Positions 5,050-7,231 of a stretch of 7,231 nt of DNA are shown piece after piece. The position numbers and the translations under genes are program-made. The notes beneath the pieces are model-generated. The model saw only the letters and a list, made by a program, of their open reading frames with translations. It was not told the origin of the DNA and searched no databases. The DNA is from Actinomycetota bacterium (lineage in GTDB: Bacteria; Actinomycetota; Thermoleophilia; UBA2241). The DNA lies in NCBI GenBank assembly GCA_003132645.1, contig PKYM01000200.1, positions 1-7,231 on the forward strand, in the 5' to 3' direction. Each line of letters starts with the position of its first letter. Position 1 is the first letter of the stretch.

Positions 5050-6237
5050 TTACCGGCCCGGCGTGCTCACCGTTTCGGGGCCGAGCTGGATACGGTCGCC
5101 GGCGCGCCGCGGCGTGGGGCGCCGCGCGCCACCGGGCGCCGCGCCGTCGTCGCCGGCCGCCGCCGGACCGGCGACGTGACCCTCGACGCTCACGTTCGGC
5201 AGCCAGGAAAGCCAGCGCGGCAGGTACCAGTTCCAGTCGCCGAGCAGCTCCATGGCAGCCGGCACGATGATCGTGCGCACCACGGTGGCGTCGATCAGCA
5301 CGGCGACGGCAAGACCGAAGCCCATCTGCTGGAACATGACGAGCTGGCCGCCGGCCATGCCGGCGAAGACGCAGACCATGATCGCGGCGGCGCCGGTGAT
5401 GATGCTGGCCGTGCGACCGACACCGTAGGCCACCGCCTCGCGGGTGTCGCCGGTGGCGTCGAAGCGCTCCTTGATGCGGGAGAGCAGGAAGACCTGATAG
5501 TCCATCGAGAGGCCGAAGAGCAGCGAGAAGAGAAACAGCGGCACCCAGGCCTCGATCGTGTCGACCTGGGTCAGGCCGAGCAGATGAGCGCCCACGCCCT
5601 TCTGGAAGACGAGCACCATGAGACCGTAGGAGGCGCCCACCGAGAGCAGGTTCATGGCGATCGCCTTGGCCGGGATGACGATCGAACGGAAGGCCACCAG
5701 CAGCAGCAGGAAGCTGAGCGAGAGCACGACCGTCAGCGCGATCGGCAGCCAGCGGTGGAAGAAGTCGAGGTAGTCGACCACGAAGGCGGTGTTGCCGGAC
5801 ACGTAGACCTTGGCGGGCGCGCCGGCGAAGGCCGCCGGCACCATGGCGGTGCGGAGGTGCTGCACGAGAGCTCGCGTGGAGTCGCCGGCGGGGTCACCCG
5901 AGAGGGTGGTCGAGACCAGCGTCAGGTCGCCCGCCTTGTCGACGGTCGTCTGGGCGGGCCCGAAGCGGCCGTCATTGCGCATGGCCGCCTCGAGACGGGC
6001 GACGCCCTGCTTGACCTGGGGCGCCGCCGCCGGGCCGTCGAAGACGATCTGCAGCGGGTTGGCCTTGCCCAGCGAGAAGTCGCGCCCGAGGATGTCCCAG
6101 CCCTGCTTGGAATACTGGTCGGCGGGCAGGTAGCGAGCCGTCATGTTGGTGTTGCCGGTCTTCATGACGAGGACCGGTGAGGCCAGCGTGAGCAGAGTCA
6201 CGACGGCCACGGTGAGCCACACCACGGGGCGGCGCAT
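5050..6237 (-). CDS. MMPL (RND-superfamily) transporter, C-terminal part, separated by a frameshift
   Basis: Second half of the MMPL transporter. The interval given starts at the first in-frame ATG, but family-like sequence in this frame (GLFERLAHNIMRRPVVW) continues upstream to about 6270, and the frame is open to a TGA at 6289-6291. The ATG lacks a Shine-Dalgarno and falls inside a conserved membrane-entry motif, so it is unlikely to be a real start. Numbering from that ATG: TM at about 6-25, an outer porter domain about 30-155, then TMs at about 163-183, 190-212, 230-253, 276-296 and 304-330. Motif GLSMDYQVFLLSRIKER (242-258) carries the Asp-Tyr pair (D246/Y247) linked to proton coupling in this family. 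The last 45 residues are a Gly/Pro/Arg-rich tail, probably disordered and cytosolic. MMPL proteins export lipids or hydrophobic compounds; this one is not assigned a substrate. Confidence 0.8.
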   Translation of the reverse strand: MRRPVVWLTVAVVTLLTLASPVLVMKTGNTNMTARYLPADQYSKQGWDILGRDFSLGKANPLQIVFDGPAAAPQVKQGVARLEAAMRNDGRFGPAQTTVDKAGDLTLVSTTLSGDPAGDSTRALVQHLRTAMVPAAFAGAPAKVYVSGNTAFVVDYLDFFHRWLPIALTVVLSLSFLLLLVAFRSIVIPAKAIAMNLLSVGASYGLMVLVFQKGVGAHLLGLTQVDTIEAWVPLFLFSLLFGLSMDYQVFLLSRIKERFDATGDTREAVAYGVGRTASIITGAAAIMVCVFAGMAGGQLVMFQQMGFGLAVAVLIDATVVRTIIVPAAMELLGDWNWYLPRWLSWLPNVSVEGHVAGPAAAGDDGAAPGGARRPTPRRAGDRIQLGPETVSTPGR

Positions 6238-7231
6238 GATGTTGTGCGCGAGCCGCTCGAACAGGCCCGACCCCGCCGGCCGCGCGGTTCATGGCCAGGC
6301 GACCGACGACCGGCACTCTCAGGGAGTTCACGTGATCGCCCAGGGCGCCGAGCAGCGCCGGCAGCAGGATCAGGGTGGTGAGCAGCGTGGTGAAGACGAC
6401 CAGCATGACGCCGAGCCCCATGCTGATGGTGATGTCGAGCGGCACGATGACCATGCCGAGCATCGCCATGAAGACGGTCATGCCGCTGAAGAAGATGGCC
6501 CGGTTGGCGGTGGCGCCGGTGGCCGCGATGGCGTCGATCTTGGCGAGCCCGCGGGCGCGCTCCTCGCGATAGCGGCTGATCACGAAGAGCGTGTAGTCGA
6601 TGCCCACCGCGAGGCCCATCATGGTGAGGATGTTGAGCACGAAGGTATTCATCGGGTAGATCTGGCCGATGAGGCTGGTGATGGCCAGCGCCAGGATGAT
6701 GCTGACGATGCTGAGCAGCAGCGGCATGCCGGCCGCGACCAGCGCGCCAAACACGATCACCAGAACGATTAGGGCCGCGGGAACGCCGAAGATCTCAGCC
6801 TTCTCCATGTCGCTCTTGGCGACCTGGGTGATCATCTGGTTCAAGCTGGCGTCGCCGGTCTGGGCCAGCGTGAAACCGTAGCCGGCGTTCGCCACGACGA
6901 CGGCGTGCAGACTGGCGACGTTCTTCATGGCCGTGTCCTGATCGCCGGCCATGACCACCGGCAGCAGCGCCCCGCGGCCGTCTTTGGAGACCAGCGTCCG
7001 GTCGTGCGTGGTGTAGACGCTGGAGACGCTCTGCACGACACCGGGGCCGAGGTCGGCGATCCTGGCGCTCAGACTCTCGACGTAGCCCTGAAAGATCGGG
7101 TCAGAGGTCTTGAGGGTCGCCGAGCGCACGATGACGAAGTCGGTCATCTTCTGCGGGCCGGTCAGGCGCTTCTCGACCAGGTTCTGGCCGATCAGGCTGG
7201 CGGGCTTGCTGCCGCGGAACTCCATGTTCGA
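5972..7231 (-). CDS. MMPL (RND-superfamily) transporter, N-terminal part, cut by the window edge and frameshifted
   Basis: First half of the MMPL transporter. The reading frame enters from beyond the window (codons for S and N precede the ATG at 7225), and family comparison suggests about 40-50 residues, including the first membrane helix, are missing. Numbering from that ATG: outer porter domain about 10-145, TMs at about 148-168, 171-190, 195-216, 244-263 and 268-292. Motif GIDYTLFVISRYREE (208-222) contains the Asp-Tyr pair D210/Y211 of the proton pathway. True family sequence ends near residue 317 (about 6272); the remaining 100 or so codons to the stop at 5972 are out of frame and read as Arg/Ala/His-rich nonsense overlapping the C-terminal part. 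Joining the two parts across the shift gives about 725 residues plus the missing N-terminus, a normal MMPL size. Confidence 0.8.
   Translation of the reverse strand, partial: SNMEFRGSKPASLIGQNLVEKRLTGPQKMTDFVIVRSATLKTSDPIFQGYVESLSARIADLGPGVVQSVSSVYTTHDRTLVSKDGRGALLPVVMAGDQDTAMKNVASLHAVVVANAGYGFTLAQTGDASLNQMITQVAKSDMEKAEIFGVPAALIVLVIVFGALVAAGMPLLLSIVSIILALAITSLIGQIYPMNTFVLNILTMMGLAVGIDYTLFVISRYREERARGLAKIDAIAATGATANRAIFFSGMTVFMAMLGMVIVPLDITISMGLGVMLVVFTTLLTTLILLPALLGALGDHVNSLRVPVVGRLAMNRAAGGVGPVRAARAQHHAPPRGVAHRGRRDSAHAGLTGPRHEDRQHQHDGSLPARRPVFQAGLGHPRARLLAGQGQPAADRLRRPGGGAPGQAGRRPSRGGHAQ
6271..6274 (-). other. Frameshift site in the MMPL gene (run of four C's)
   Basis: The upstream frame reads AMNRAAGG and the downstream frame GSGLFERLAHNIM; they join smoothly if one base of this run is removed (GGCGGGGTCGG to GGCGGGTCGG on the minus strand). 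Any single-base loss between the downstream frame's TGA at 6289-6291 and about 6265 would do, but the homopolymer is the most likely place. A sequencing error, a real inactivating mutation or phase variation are all possible. Confidence 0.75.

Noticed and set aside
3588..6180. Long open frames on the plus strand opposite the kinase, response regulator and MMPL genes (hundreds of codons each).
   Set aside because: They translate into low-complexity Arg/Ala/Ser- or His/Asp/Glu-rich sequence with no family features, as expected on the strand opposite GC-rich genes. The minus-strand genes have complete motifs.
6271..6274. Programmed frameshifting to make a full MMPL protein.
   Set aside because: No stop codon at the slip site, no typical slippery heptamer and no known frameshifting in this family; sequencing error or mutation is simpler.

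Overview
The window is GC-rich throughout, apart from one short AT-rich island around 1836-1890. Gene content is compact: a DrrAB-type drug exporter, a MarR regulator, an OmpR/HK two-component pair and an MMPL transporter. This combination and the codon use suggest a high-GC Gram-positive chromosome, most likely Actinomycetota. I cannot place it more finely, and nothing visible marks the region as mobile: no IS, tRNA, phage or CRISPR signal.

Layout. Positions 12-1762 (minus strand) hold a two-gene ABC exporter operon, ATPase first, then permease, with a 4-nt ATGA overlap. A 209-bp divergent intergenic region follows. It carries back-to-back promoters whose -35 elements overlap, a small palindrome across both -35 boxes, and a second 16-bp palindrome in the plus-strand leader. 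Positions 1972-3078 (plus) encode a MarR-type winged-helix regulator fused to a roughly 200-residue C-terminal domain built from repeated GG(A/x)S strands, probably a beta-solenoid. Its 3' end lies 13 bp from the convergent end of a sensor kinase gene. Positions 3092-4856 (minus) are a response regulator/histidine kinase operon; the kinase lacks a HAMP domain and carries a diverged 60-bp tandem duplication in its dimerisation domain. Positions 4857-5049 are intergenic, with a strong GC-rich hairpin terminator, two smaller hairpins and a pair of direct repeats. Positions 5050-7231 (minus) are an MMPL (RND-superfamily) transporter, cut off by the window edge at its N-terminus and split by a single-base frameshift at a run of four C's (6271-6274).

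Working model (inference). This is an envelope or drug-response neighbourhood. The MarR fusion probably represses itself and the divergent exporter, the two-component system senses at the membrane, and the MMPL protein exports a lipid or hydrophobic substrate if it is intact. The most unusual object is the MarR regulator with a beta-repeat domain resembling those of LiaF/DUF4097-type envelope-stress proteins. The kinase duplication and the MMPL frameshift are the next most worth checking. The long open frames on the strand opposite the real genes are shadows of GC-rich coding sequence and are not annotated.
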